A DNA stretch of 15,040 nt from Microcaldota archaeon. GTDB lineage: Archaea > Micrarchaeota > Micrarchaeia > Norongarragalinales > UBA10210. Each line of letters begins with the position of its first letter. The first letter of the stretch is position 1. The stretch covers positions 18,218 to 33,257 of the forward strand of contig DUGE01000020.1 of assembly GCA_013331595.1 (NCBI GenBank), in the 5' to 3' direction. Position numbers and translations under genes: made by a program. Shown here piece by piece: positions 1-5,801 of this stretch. The notes under the pieces are model-generated. The model had not been told where the DNA came from. It saw only the letters and a list, made by a program, of their open reading frames with translations, and ran no database searches.

Positions 1-3
1 TCG

Positions 4-576
4 ATGGGTGTCCTTGATTTCCTGTGGAAGCGCCCGGTTCTCGCAGGGGCGCTAGGCGGGCTGTTTCTGCTTGCCATATTCTTCGGGCTAATGCTCTTGA
101 CAAATCCATTGAGCATGGCGCTTGTTGAATTCAAAAGGCTTTTGCCGTGGATTGCCGCGCTCGTAACCGGTTTTTCGATTCAAGTTTACCTCTATGCGTT
201 CCTCAAGAAATCCATCCTGGAAAAGGCGGCATTGAACAAGGCAACAACGGGCCTAGCCGCATCTGGAGGCATGAGCACTGGGGCCATGGTCGCATGCTGC
301 GCCCACCATTTTACGGACGTCCTCCCTTTCCTGGGCTTTGCCGCGGCTGCGGCTTTCCTTTCGCAATACCAAGAGGTGTTTTTGCTCATAGGCGTTTTGT
401 CCAACGCAATCGGGATAATCATGATGCTGGGTGTTTTCAAGAGAATGAAGATCGGAAAGAACTGCCCAATAGTGAAAAACTTTTCAGTAAAGCAATTTGA
501 CCAGGCATTCAAAATGAGCGTAATCGCAGCGATTGCAATTGTCTTGGCCTATGCGGCGGTTTTCGTGTTCAAATGA
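4..576 (+). CDS. Polytopic membrane protein with a CCAHH motif
   Basis: About 190 residues with roughly five hydrophobic segments (near 13-33, 46-66, 85-115, 122-145 and 170-190). The third holds the striking intramembrane motif ACCAHH (Cys98, Cys99, His101, His102), preceded by the small-residue stretch SGGMSTGAMV and followed by TDVLPFLG. Paired Cys and His inside a membrane helix suggest binding or transport of a soft metal such as copper or mercury; that is inference, and no named family is assigned with certainty. The first ATG lies three bases from the window edge and no ribosome binding site is visible, so the true start may be upstream and this Met internal. The next gene begins 25 bp after its TGA stop, so it is probably the first visible member of an operon of small Cys/His/Met-rich membrane proteins. 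Confidence 0.75.
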   Translation: MGVLDFLWKRPVLAGALGGLFLLAIFFGLMLLTNPLSMALVEFKRLLPWIAALVTGFSIQVYLYAFLKKSILEKAALNKATTGLAASGGMSTGAMVACCAHHFTDVLPFLGFAAAAAFLSQYQEVFLLIGVLSNAIGIIMMLGVFKRMKIGKNCPIVKNFSVKQFDQAFKMSVIAAIAIVLAYAAVFVFK

Positions 577-601
577 AAAAGAGGAAGAGGCGCTAAGGGA
601 A

Positions 602-916
602 ATGAAAAACGAGTATTTCACCTACGGGCTGCTGTTCATGGCGGTTTTGGTTTTGGCTTGGACTGTTTTTTCAGTGTTTTCGAAGCCGAAGCTTGATTTG
701 GACGCACAGGGAAAGGTTTTGGAAACAGCCTCCAACGAGCAGTATTTCCAGCAGCAAGCCGCGCAAGTCGGCAACGAATGCGGGAATTTAAAAGACGAGG
801 CAACGGTCCAACACCTGTCGCACCACCCGAGCCAATATGCACAATGCCTGCGCCAAGTTGACCCGGCTTTCTTGAAGCAAGCAACTGGGAAAACGCTCGG
901 GGAACTATTGGGATAA
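602..916 (+). CDS. Membrane-anchored small protein with HxxHH and two Cys
   Basis: A 104-residue protein with one N-terminal membrane anchor (residues 8-26) and a hydrophilic remainder predicted to lie outside the membrane. The outer part has Cys60 (GNECGNLKDE), then HLSHHP (His71, His74, His75), then YAQC (Cys82), followed by a short FLKQATGKTLGELLG tail. The C...HxxHHPxxYxxC pattern looks like a metal site, but no characterised family is recognised. An in-frame ATG exists at 533, but that would overlap the upstream gene by 44 bp. The ATG at 602 follows the purine-rich GAGGAAGAGG and AAGGGA and places the membrane anchor directly at the N-terminus, so 602 is preferred. It lies between two other small membrane proteins of similar character on the same strand. 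Confidence 0.7.
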   Translation: MKNEYFTYGLLFMAVLVLAWTVFSVFSKPKLDLDAQGKVLETASNEQYFQQQAAQVGNECGNLKDEATVQHLSHHPSQYAQCLRQVDPAFLKQATGKTLGELLG

Positions 917-947
917 ACGCAGGGGCAAAAAAAAGGGGGGATGACTA

Positions 948-1166
948 ATGGTAGAATTTCGGAAATACTGGGCAAAATTGAAAGAAAACCACCTTGCCAT
1001 GATGTCATTGTGCTGCATCCTGCCGGTCATTGCAATCGTCGTCCTGCAGTTTGCGGGCTTCGGGGGCGCTTGGCTATACACTCTTGCAATAGTAGCGTGC
1101 CTGGGAGGGCACGTTCTCATGATGCACCATGCTTCAAAAAAGGAGGGCGGTAAAACATGCCACTGA
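948..1166 (+). CDS. DUF2933-like small membrane protein
   Basis: A 72-residue protein with two hydrophobic segments (about 17-36 and 40-60), Cys22-Cys23 in the first, Cys51, and a Met/His-rich exit from the second (GGHVLMMHHA), ending in a Lys/Gly-rich tail closed by Cys71-His72. Length, the CC pair, the glycine turn between helices and the LMMHH ending resemble DUF2933 proteins, which are commonly found in heavy-metal or copper loci. This is recognition by eye. The start at 948 has a GGGGGG tract at 935-940 with 7 nt spacing. An overlapping ATG at 941 opens a different frame of weaker, non-membrane character. The last 10 bp overlap the next small gene, which indicates translational coupling. 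Confidence 0.65.
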   Translation: MVEFRKYWAKLKENHLAMMSLCCILPVIAIVVLQFAGFGGAWLYTLAIVACLGGHVLMMHHASKKEGGKTCH

Positions 1167-1279
1167 AATTCAATTGGAAGAAAATGGCTGAAAACGCGTT
1201 TTGGATCATGATGTTAATTGGAGCGTTTATTGCGATGCAGAAGGTAATGCACCCGGGCTGGACAATTTTAGGATGGTGA
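1157..1279 (+). CDS. 40-residue single-pass membrane peptide
   Basis: A short gene that a length cutoff would miss. From ATG 1157 it encodes 40 residues beginning MPLKFNWKKMAENAFWIMM and ending in HPGWTILGW before TGA at 1277-1279. A basic amphipathic N-terminus (KFNWKK) is followed by one hydrophobic helix (about 14-28) containing four Met. The ribosome binding site AGGAGG lies at 1141-1146, about 10 nt upstream, inside the end of the preceding gene, and the two reading frames overlap by 10 bp. The strong Shine-Dalgarno, the overlap and the fit with neighbouring small membrane proteins support a real gene. Function is unknown; a small subunit or regulator of a metal-handling membrane complex would fit the context. 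Confidence 0.6.
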   Translation: MPLKFNWKKMAENAFWIMMLIGAFIAMQKVMHPGWTILGW

Positions 1280-1287
1280 GTTCATTA

Positions 1288-1299
1288 TTTAAATTTAAA
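1288..1299 (+). promoter_or_regulatory. TATA box for the DUF5676-like gene
   Basis: TTTAAATTTAAA sits in an AT-rich stretch just after the 40-residue gene. Placing the start site about 26 nt downstream puts it near 1320, directly before the ATG at 1325. This argues against the GTG at 1316 as start codon and makes the DUF5676-like gene a separate, nearly leaderless transcript. Confidence 0.5.
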
Positions 1300-1324
1300 A
1301 ACAAAATAATGGGGCGTGATAAAA

Positions 1325-1585
1325 ATGGGTTTGAATGAAATGAAAGTAGGATACGCGCTAGGCACTACGTGGGGAATTCTTTACGCGGTTTGCGCATTGC
1401 TATTCATGCTCGTGCCTCGGCCAACAATAGGGTTTTTCAATTACTTGTTCCATGGCATTGCATTAGACCCAAAACCGATAGATTTTGGTTTTGCAATCGT
1501 TGGATTGGCAGTAAGCTCGATTACGGCATTCGCAATTGGAGCGTTATTCGCACGGGTTTACAATCACTTTGACGCAAGGCGTTGA
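1325..1585 (+). CDS. DUF5676-like two-TM membrane protein
   Basis: An 86-residue protein with two long hydrophobic helices (about 11-33 and 54-77) joined by a loop holding LFHGIALDPKPIDF, and a C-terminal GALFARVYNHFD signature. This layout (first helix opening with GYALGTTWGILYAVCALLF, last helix ending in GALFAxxYN) matches DUF5676 membrane proteins, which often lie beside DUF2933 and metal-resistance genes. The molecular role is not established. A GTG at 1316 would add three residues, but ATG 1325 is preferred because the GGGGCGTGAT at 1311-1320 can act as its ribosome binding site and the TATA box upstream predicts transcription starting near 1320. Confidence 0.7.
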   Translation: MGLNEMKVGYALGTTWGILYAVCALLFMLVPRPTIGFFNYLFHGIALDPKPIDFGFAIVGLAVSSITAFAIGALFARVYNHFDARR

Positions 1586-1633
1586 AACGCACTAGAGCTA
1601 AAACCTATTAATCCCTTTCTTTCTTTTTCTTTC

Positions 1634-2668
1634 ATGAAAATAATTCACCGCGAGGAGGGCAAGCTCAAGCTCTCGCCCCACTCGCTTGAAGACTTGTGGT
1701 ACTTGACCAAGATAATCGGTCCCGGCGACATCGTGCAAGGGCATAGCTTCCGCACTTTCAAGCCCGAAGACCGCCTCAGGCCGGTGGAGAAAGACAGGAA
1801 GAAAGTGCACCTGGAAATCAAGGTTGACAACGTCGAGTTTGCCGAGAGCGTAAACAAACTGCGCCTGACGGGCGTCATCCTCGCGGGAACTCCCGAGGAA
1901 TACGTTTCTTTCGGCGAGCACCACACGCTCGACGTCGAGTTGAACGACTCGTTCGTGCTCAAGAAAAACCTCAACGCGCTCGAGGAAAACTATTTGCAGG
2001 AAACGCTGAAGAAAACGGCCAAGACGACCGTAACTGTTGTGATGATTGACGAGCACCAGGCCCTTTTCGCTCGCATTGACGTGCGGGGCATCAAGTTTAC
2101 TGCTGAAATAGAGAACACTGCGAACAAGCGCGACCCGAAAAACTTCGACTCCCAGCAGATTTCCTTTTTCCAGGAAGTGGCCAAGGCAGTTGAAAACGCG
2201 GAAATAATCGTAATCGCAGGACCCGGCTTTGCGCGCGAGAATTTCAAGAAATTCCTTGCCAACAAGCGGCCTGAACTGCTGGAAAAATCGTTTTTCGAGC
2301 ACGCCTCGAACGCCGAACAGACGGGCGTTTACGAGCTTTTGAAAAACAAGGTCCTGGAGAAAGTAATGAAAAGCCAGCGAATCGCATCGGAATTCGCCTT
2401 GCTGGAAGAGCTGAAAAAGCGCATTGCCAAGCAAGACGGGCTTGCTGCCTACGGGCTTGAGGAAGTAGCGCAGGCAATAGAATTCAATGCCGTTGAAAAG
2501 CTCATGGTCTTGGATGAGATGGTGCGGAAGAACGAGAAGGCCAATGCCCTGGTTGAAGAGGCAAGGCGCAGGGGTTCCGACCTATTCATATTCGATTCCA
2601 ACGACAGCGCAGGCAAGGAGTTCGAGGCCTTCAAGATAGCGTGCCTATTGAGGTTCAAAATACGCTGA
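1634..2668 (+). CDS. pelA: mRNA surveillance protein Pelota (aPelota/Dom34)
   Basis: A full-length 344-residue Pelota, within the usual archaeal size of about 340-355. The N-terminal Sm-like domain (about 1-130) opens with the family sequence MKIIHREEGKLKLSPHSLEDLWYL in shortened form (ends at DLWYL) and contains GDIVQGHSFRTF. The central eRF1-like domain (about 133-260) carries TVTVVMIDEHQALFARI and the helix-capping IVIAGPGFARENF. The C-terminal domain (about 265-344) has the AVEKLMVLDEM and GSDLFIFDSN elements. As in other Pelota proteins there is no GGQ peptidyl-hydrolysis loop. Known role: with aEF1-alpha and ABCE1 it recognises stalled ribosomes with empty A sites and splits them. A weak TATA-like CCTATTAATCC at 1604-1613 would place the start site at the ATG, giving a leaderless mRNA. 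Confidence 0.96.
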   Translation: MKIIHREEGKLKLSPHSLEDLWYLTKIIGPGDIVQGHSFRTFKPEDRLRPVEKDRKKVHLEIKVDNVEFAESVNKLRLTGVILAGTPEEYVSFGEHHTLDVELNDSFVLKKNLNALEENYLQETLKKTAKTTVTVVMIDEHQALFARIDVRGIKFTAEIENTANKRDPKNFDSQQISFFQEVAKAVENAEIIVIAGPGFARENFKKFLANKRPELLEKSFFEHASNAEQTGVYELLKNKVLEKVMKSQRIASEFALLEELKKRIAKQDGLAAYGLEEVAQAIEFNAVEKLMVLDEMVRKNEKANALVEEARRRGSDLFIFDSNDSAGKEFEAFKIACLLRFKIR

Positions 2669-2699
2669 TATCTAAAGCCCAGGAAACAAGGCCGCAAGA

Positions 2700-2864
2700 T
2701 CAAAAGGTAAACTCTGATTCGGGCGCTTGCCTGCGCGGGGTTGCCGGAAAGCTAAAGGCAAACAATAAAACCGACAGTATGATTAAAGCCGGGTTTGCCG
2801 AAAGCACCGAAAACCCGAAGACGGTTGCGAGCCCGAATACGATGAGGTTTCTTGTGCTGTTCAT
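2700..2864 (-). CDS. 54-residue hydrophobic small protein
   Basis: A short minus-strand gene starting at ATG 2864. The 54 residues start MNSTRNLIVFGLATVFGFSV, continue with a second hydrophobic stretch ALIILSVLLFAFSFP (about 26-40) and end in a polar tail (TPRRQAPESEFTF). It is preceded by a strong ribosome binding site, AGGGAGTGGT at 2871-2880, with 6 nt spacing, and by a TATA box with a GGGGAAA BRE-like flank near 2946-2960. The longer open frame up to 3056 has no such signal and reads through promoter-like AT-rich DNA. No family is recognised. It is convergent with pelA, 31 bp from its stop. The promoter and Shine-Dalgarno are the main support for it being real. Confidence 0.45.
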   Translation of the reverse strand: MNSTRNLIVFGLATVFGFSVLSANPALIILSVLLFAFSFPATPRRQAPESEFTF

Positions 2865-2891
2865 GCTAACACCACTCCCTTTCCTGGAAGA

Positions 2892-2933
2892 AAGGCGCCT
2901 CCTTGGGGTTGCGTTACGATGAACTGGCGCCTT
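2892..2933 (-). promoter_or_regulatory. Inverted repeat in the leader of the 54-residue gene
   Basis: AAGGCGCC (2892-2899) and GGCGCCTT (2926-2933) form a perfect 8-bp inverted repeat with a 26-nt spacer. The stem can be extended by GGAA/TTCC across a 2-nt bulge. The predicted start site (~2925) falls at its distal arm, so it may act as a DNA operator rather than an RNA hairpin. Confidence 0.35.
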
Positions 2934-2945
2934 CCTGCCTTTCCG

Positions 2946-2956
2946 TAAATTTATTT
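2946..2956 (-). promoter_or_regulatory. TATA box for the 54-residue gene
   Basis: On the minus strand the sequence reads GGGGAAATAAATTTACGG: a purine-rich BRE-like element followed by an AT-rich TATA element. The predicted start site is near 2925, about 60 nt before ATG 2864. Confidence 0.4.
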
Positions 2957-3084
2957 CCCCCCACCACCTCCCGCAGGAATAACAATATAGAAATATAAAT
3001 ACTTTTCGTTTTACCAACATTTCGTATAAAAATATACAAAATACATAAATCCGCAAGGAATATGAAGGTTTTGAGTAGATCTAT

Positions 3085-3099
3085 CGAAATTTTTATATA
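3085..3099 (+). promoter_or_regulatory. BRE plus TATA box for the ACT-domain gene
   Basis: CGAAAT followed by TTTTTATATA is a near-ideal archaeal BRE/TATA. It predicts a start site near 3120. It lies inside the long form of the downstream frame (which could start at 3062), so it favours translation from 3167. A second candidate, GTATAAAAATATAC at 3024-3037, would instead serve the 3062 start, so both remain possible. Confidence 0.45.
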
Positions 3100-3166
3100 C
3101 CGAAAGGCGGTTATTGAATCACGCCTTTTTAGAGAGGATGGTGGGGTTGCATGGATTTTGCACTTG

Positions 3167-3877
3167 ATGCACAGGTCTTATAGCGTTCAGGAAGCGGTAT
3201 CTGAAACAATAGATGAAATGCACTTCCTGCACTTGCCGCTGCAGGAGGATTTGATAAACTACTCGGCACTAGCCCGTTTCATCAAGCCCGCGGTGGAAAG
3301 AAAAACAGGCGAGGAAGTGGGCTTGGAAGCCATAATAATGACCCTACGCAAAAAATCTGCAGAGTTTGGAAGCAAACGGAGGCTTGACGTTTTCGAAGCG
3401 TTCAAGAACGCCCAGGTTTTCCTCACAACAGGCATGTCGCTCGTGCGAATAGCCAAAACGCCCGAAACCAGGAAGAAACTCCTCGAGTTCCAGGAGAAAG
3501 CGTACGCCATGCCTGGAGAGCAAATGTTTTTCATACAGCAGAACGAGGAAATATCCGCAATAGCGCCCTCAAAAAGGATTGGTGAGCTGCTTTCAGAGCT
3601 GGGCGGACAGCACGTTTTGAGCAAGTCGCCAAAACTTGCGCTCGTAACCCTTATTTTTTCCGAAAAGCATTTGGATGCAGTCGGCTGCATAGAACAGGTT
3701 GGAAGGCAATTCGCCGACTTAAACGTCAGCATTGCCGAAATTTTTTCCTCGCACGCGAAAATATCGGCGGCCTTTGACGAAACCCAGGCTGCGCGCGTTT
3801 ACGAAAAATTCAGCAAAGCCATAGCATCCAGCGGCGAAATAGCTGAAATGCAGCCAATAGTGCAGGAAAAGGCGTGA
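3167..3877 (+). CDS. Tandem ACT-domain protein with helical N-terminal domain
   Basis: In the preferred form 236 residues. An N-terminal helical, winged-helix-like region (about 5-70) contains SVQEAVSETIDEM and the conserved-looking LINYSALARFIKP, typical of archaeal proteins that pair such a domain with ACT repeats. Two ACT-like units follow, about 80-145 (AQVFLTTGMSLVRIA) and about 155-222 (KLALVTLIFSEKHLDAVGC, then FADLNVSIAEIFSSHAKI). ACT domains usually bind amino acids or other small ligands and act as allosteric sensors, so a ligand-responsive regulator is a reasonable inference; the ligand is unknown. The frame is open to ATG 3062, adding 35 residues, but that stretch contains a canonical BRE/TATA, and a GGTGGGG tract at 3140-3146 lies ahead of 3167. 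The gene converges with the DUF373 gene, 20 bp apart. Confidence 0.7.
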   Translation: MHRSYSVQEAVSETIDEMHFLHLPLQEDLINYSALARFIKPAVERKTGEEVGLEAIIMTLRKKSAEFGSKRRLDVFEAFKNAQVFLTTGMSLVRIAKTPETRKKLLEFQEKAYAMPGEQMFFIQQNEEISAIAPSKRIGELLSELGGQHVLSKSPKLALVTLIFSEKHLDAVGCIEQVGRQFADLNVSIAEIFSSHAKISAAFDETQAARVYEKFSKAIASSGEIAEMQPIVQEKA

Positions 3878-3897
3878 AACGGTAAAAGCAAGAAGAA

Positions 3898-5133
3898 TCA
3901 GTATTTTATTACGACCATTTCCCCCAAGCTAACTATGTTTGCCACGCTGAAATCTATTTTCTGGCCCGCGGGGGTTTTTACGGCAATAGTCTCCTTGTGC
4001 TTATTGACCGCCACGATGCTCCCCACAAACCCGCCTATTTCAGTGTAAACCTTCTTGCCCTCCAAATCCATTTTCCCGATCAAATCGTGCTTGAACTCAC
4101 GGGCAAGAAACACCACGAGGTACATGGCAATCACGCTGAGAATTAGCGCGTAAAAGAAATTGGCGAACGAAACAGTGCCAATCACCCACTCGGCGGCATT
4201 GGAAAAAATGAGCCAGAACATGAAAACCCCGGCAGTTTGAACCAAATATTCAGGAAGCAGGTGGTTTTTCTTTTCCGAAAGCGCCTGCAAAACCTTCCCC
4301 AGAAGGATTAGCAGCACTGCAACGGGCAGAAGCAGGAGAAAGTCCTTCATGAACCACGCGGCTATCTTTGCAGTTGTAATGTCTCCGGGTGAATACTGGT
4401 ATTGCAGGGAGAAAACCCGGGAGAACGCCATCCACAGGGATGCGATGAAGAAAGGCACTGAAGCGAAATAGAAAATGAAGCTCACGTTCTCAAACGAAAC
4501 CTTGAAGTCCGAAACGCTGCGGAAAAGCATTTCCTCCAACCCTATTGCCTTGATGAGGAGGTAAGCGCCGAGAATTCCAAGCAAAAGCCTTATTCCAAGG
4601 AATTCGGCGAAAGCAAACAACAGCAAAGCCAAGGCAGGAATGCCGAAAACCATGCGCGCAATCTGCGGTTCCTTCAGCTTTTCAAGCACAAGCAGGTAAG
4701 TTGATTCAAGGGCCTTGGATTGCTTTACGGTCACGGTCTTGAGGCTCTGGACTTTCACACGCGCATTGACCAAGGGCAACACTTCCTCATCCTGGGCGCC
4801 GTCGCTAACGAAAACGCAGGCATCGGGCGAGAAATCGTGGATGAGCTTTTCCAACTGCTTTACTATGGCCGTATGCGCCCTGTAACCTAGGCGGGCATCG
4901 CCGGTCATGGTTGCAACTTCCACGTGCTTGAATTCCTTGCTCAAATCATCGAAAAGCTTGACCGCAGCAAAAATAGTGTTGCAGTCAGAATCTTCCGGAT
5001 CCGCAACCCCCAAGGCAGAGGCAGCTTCAAGGTTGGCCTTGCGCCCCACTACGGGCCCGCGGACTTTCGCCTTCTCGCCCAAATCGTTGTCAATGTCAAC
5101 GCACAAGACGAGCAAACGTTTCGCTTCAGCCAT
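3898..5133 (-). CDS. DUF373 family membrane protein
   Basis: About 411 residues. The soluble N-terminal domain (1-165) carries the DUF373 signature LVLCVDIDNDLGEKAKVRGP, then VVGRKANLEAA, VADPEDSDCNTIFAAV and the glycine/aspartate loop FVSDGAQDEEVLPL. About seven membrane helices follow (roughly 165-345). A C-terminal beta-rich tail (about 355-411) starts GKKVYTEIGGFVGSIVAV and ends IVSLGEMVVIKY, resembling a PRC-barrel. DUF373 is archaea-restricted and uncharacterised; the acidic VDIDND motif suggests nucleotide or metal binding, but this is not shown. ATG 5133 is chosen. A GTG at 5142 would add three residues; both lie just downstream of a start site predicted near 5152. It is divergent from the toxin-antitoxin-like pair and convergent with the ACT-domain gene. 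Confidence 0.9.
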   Translation of the reverse strand: MAEAKRLLVLCVDIDNDLGEKAKVRGPVVGRKANLEAASALGVADPEDSDCNTIFAAVKLFDDLSKEFKHVEVATMTGDARLGYRAHTAIVKQLEKLIHDFSPDACVFVSDGAQDEEVLPLVNARVKVQSLKTVTVKQSKALESTYLLVLEKLKEPQIARMVFGIPALALLLFAFAEFLGIRLLLGILGAYLLIKAIGLEEMLFRSVSDFKVSFENVSFIFYFASVPFFIASLWMAFSRVFSLQYQYSPGDITTAKIAAWFMKDFLLLLPVAVLLILLGKVLQALSEKKNHLLPEYLVQTAGVFMFWLIFSNAAEWVIGTVSFANFFYALILSVIAMYLVVFLAREFKHDLIGKMDLEGKKVYTEIGGFVGSIVAVNKHKETIAVKTPAGQKIDFSVANIVSLGEMVVIKY

Positions 5134-5172
5134 TCCAACCACAAGTTATTAAAAAAGATTATTGGAAAACGC

Positions 5173-5183
5173 CGTATTTAAGC
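5173..5183 (-). promoter_or_regulatory. TATA box for the DUF373 gene
   Basis: GCTTAAATACGG on the minus strand is a good TATA element. The predicted start site, about 26 nt downstream near 5152, leaves a leader of under 20 nt before ATG 5133. Confidence 0.45.
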
Positions 5184-5234
5184 TTCCTTACCAACTTACC
5201 AGCACAAATTATCGGAAATACGAAAAAAGAAAAG

Positions 5235-5244
5235 TTTAAAAATA
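5235..5244 (+). promoter_or_regulatory. TATA box of the toxin-antitoxin-like operon
   Basis: An A-rich BRE-like stretch (GAAAAAAGAAAAG) followed by TTTAAAAATA. The start site is expected near 5265, which would make the TTG at 5267 or 5273 a leaderless start and excludes the TTG at 5249. Confidence 0.5.
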
Positions 5245-5249
5245 TCCAT

Positions 5250-5266
5250 TGATATTAATAATATCA
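5250..5266. promoter_or_regulatory. Dyad operator candidate of the toxin-antitoxin-like operon
   Basis: TGATATT-AAT-AATATCA is a perfect 7-bp inverted repeat with a 3-nt spacer, located exactly between the TATA box and the predicted start site. This is where an autoregulating AbrB/MqsA-type antitoxin would bind. The operator role is inferred from position and symmetry. Confidence 0.4.
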
Positions 5267-5503
5267 TTGAGATTGCAGAAAGGCGATTGGGAGTTCATTT
5301 TCACGCTTCATGCGGTCTTCCGTGCCGAAGAGAGGGACATTGACGGAAAAACGCTTGAAATGGTAATTCAAACCGGAAGGTTTGAAAAGTTCGGCAAGAA
5401 CGGCATGAAAATAATCAAAAACACGGGAGAAAGGAAAATTGTTTTAGTCGGCCGTTGTGTACGGCCTGGTTTGATTAAAATACTGACTGTTGAAAGTGGT
5501 TAA
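5267..5503 (+). CDS. DUF4258 domain protein, putative toxin
   Basis: A protein of about 78 residues matching the DUF4258 layout: an early EFIFTLHAVFRAEERDI helix (the H..xR..ERxI signature of this RelE-like group), a central GRFEKFGKNGMKIIKN strand pair, and a C-terminal KIVLVGRCVRPGLIKILTV sheet. DUF4258 proteins are often the toxin-like partner of MqsA/YgiT-type zinc-finger antitoxins. Toxicity and target are unknown here; by family analogy an mRNA interferase is possible. The frame is open from a TTG at 5249, but the promoter geometry favours TTG 5267 (or 5273) as a leaderless start. The next gene's ATG (5505) is 1 bp past this stop, an arrangement typical of a toxin-antitoxin operon. Confidence 0.65.
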   Translation: MRLQKGDWEFIFTLHAVFRAEERDIDGKTLEMVIQTGRFEKFGKNGMKIIKNTGERKIVLVGRCVRPGLIKILTVESG

Positions 5504-5504
5504 A

Positions 5505-5537
5505 ATGACTAAAAAATGTCCTGAATGAACCGGAAGG
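5505..5537 (+). other. Original 5' end of the antitoxin gene, cut by in-frame TGA
   Basis: From ATG 5505 the codons read M T K K C P E, then TGA at 5526-5528, then T G R in frame with the ATG at 5538. The frame thus spells CPE-stop-TGRM, where zinc ribbons of this type have CPECxGxM: the stop replaces the second cysteine of the first CxxC. ATG 5505 follows the toxin stop by 1 bp and has AGTGGT as a possible ribosome binding site, so it is very likely the ancestral start. TGC or TGT to TGA is one base change. Other genes here (pelA, the ACT gene) stop with TGA, so general recoding of TGA is unlikely. Confidence 0.7.
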
Positions 5538-5801
5538 ATGCAGAAGGTTTCCGGGGAGAGAAAAGGGTTAAAGTATAGTGCTTTGAAATGCTCCAAGTGC
5601 GGCGAGGAAATAATGACAATGGAGCAGGCGGTTTCTTTTCTCGACGAAGCCCAAAAGGCAAAAACAGTTACTTTCTCTAAATGGGGTCAGTCCATTGCAA
5701 TAAGAATCCCCGTACAAGCAGTAAGAAAATACCACATTTTACTAAAGGAAAAGGGAATAATGTCCTTTGAAAAAGACGGCTTCAAGATAGTTCCAGCTTA
5801 A
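5538..5801 (+). CDS. Zinc-ribbon/AbrB (MazE-like) antitoxin, N-terminally shortened
   Basis: 87 residues from the next in-frame ATG after the TGA. The N-terminus holds the second half of a YgiT/MqsA-type zinc ribbon (LKCSKCGEEIMTMEQAV, Cys18 and Cys21). The C-terminus (about 36-87) is an AbrB/MazE-type swapped-hairpin DNA-binding domain: TVTFSKWGQSIAIRIPVQ, then KEKGIMSFEKDGFKIVP. Known partners of such proteins are small toxins like the upstream DUF4258 protein, so it is the probable antitoxin and autorepressor. If translation begins here, the ribbon has only one CxxC and cannot form a four-Cys site. GGAAGG directly abuts this ATG, too close for a normal Shine-Dalgarno, so expression from 5538 may be poor. 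Its stop overlaps the convergent NFACT-R gene by 4 bp. Confidence 0.65.
   Translation: MQKVSGERKGLKYSALKCSKCGEEIMTMEQAVSFLDEAQKAKTVTFSKWGQSIAIRIPVQAVRKYHILLKEKGIMSFEKDGFKIVPA

Noticed and set aside
1598..2434. 278-codon open frame on the minus strand
   Set aside because: It lies entirely antisense to pelA, has Leu/Val/Phe-rich mirror composition, and pelA is certain.
2641..2922. 93-codon plus-strand frame overlapping the pelA end
   Set aside because: It is antisense to the 54-residue gene, begins inside pelA, and lacks a ribosome binding site.
5526..5528. TGA as selenocysteine
   Set aside because: Sec in archaea is known from few lineages and needs a SECIS element, usually in the 3' UTR; here the 3' end overlaps the convergent NFACT-R gene and no such structure was seen. 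Kept only as an alternative to test.
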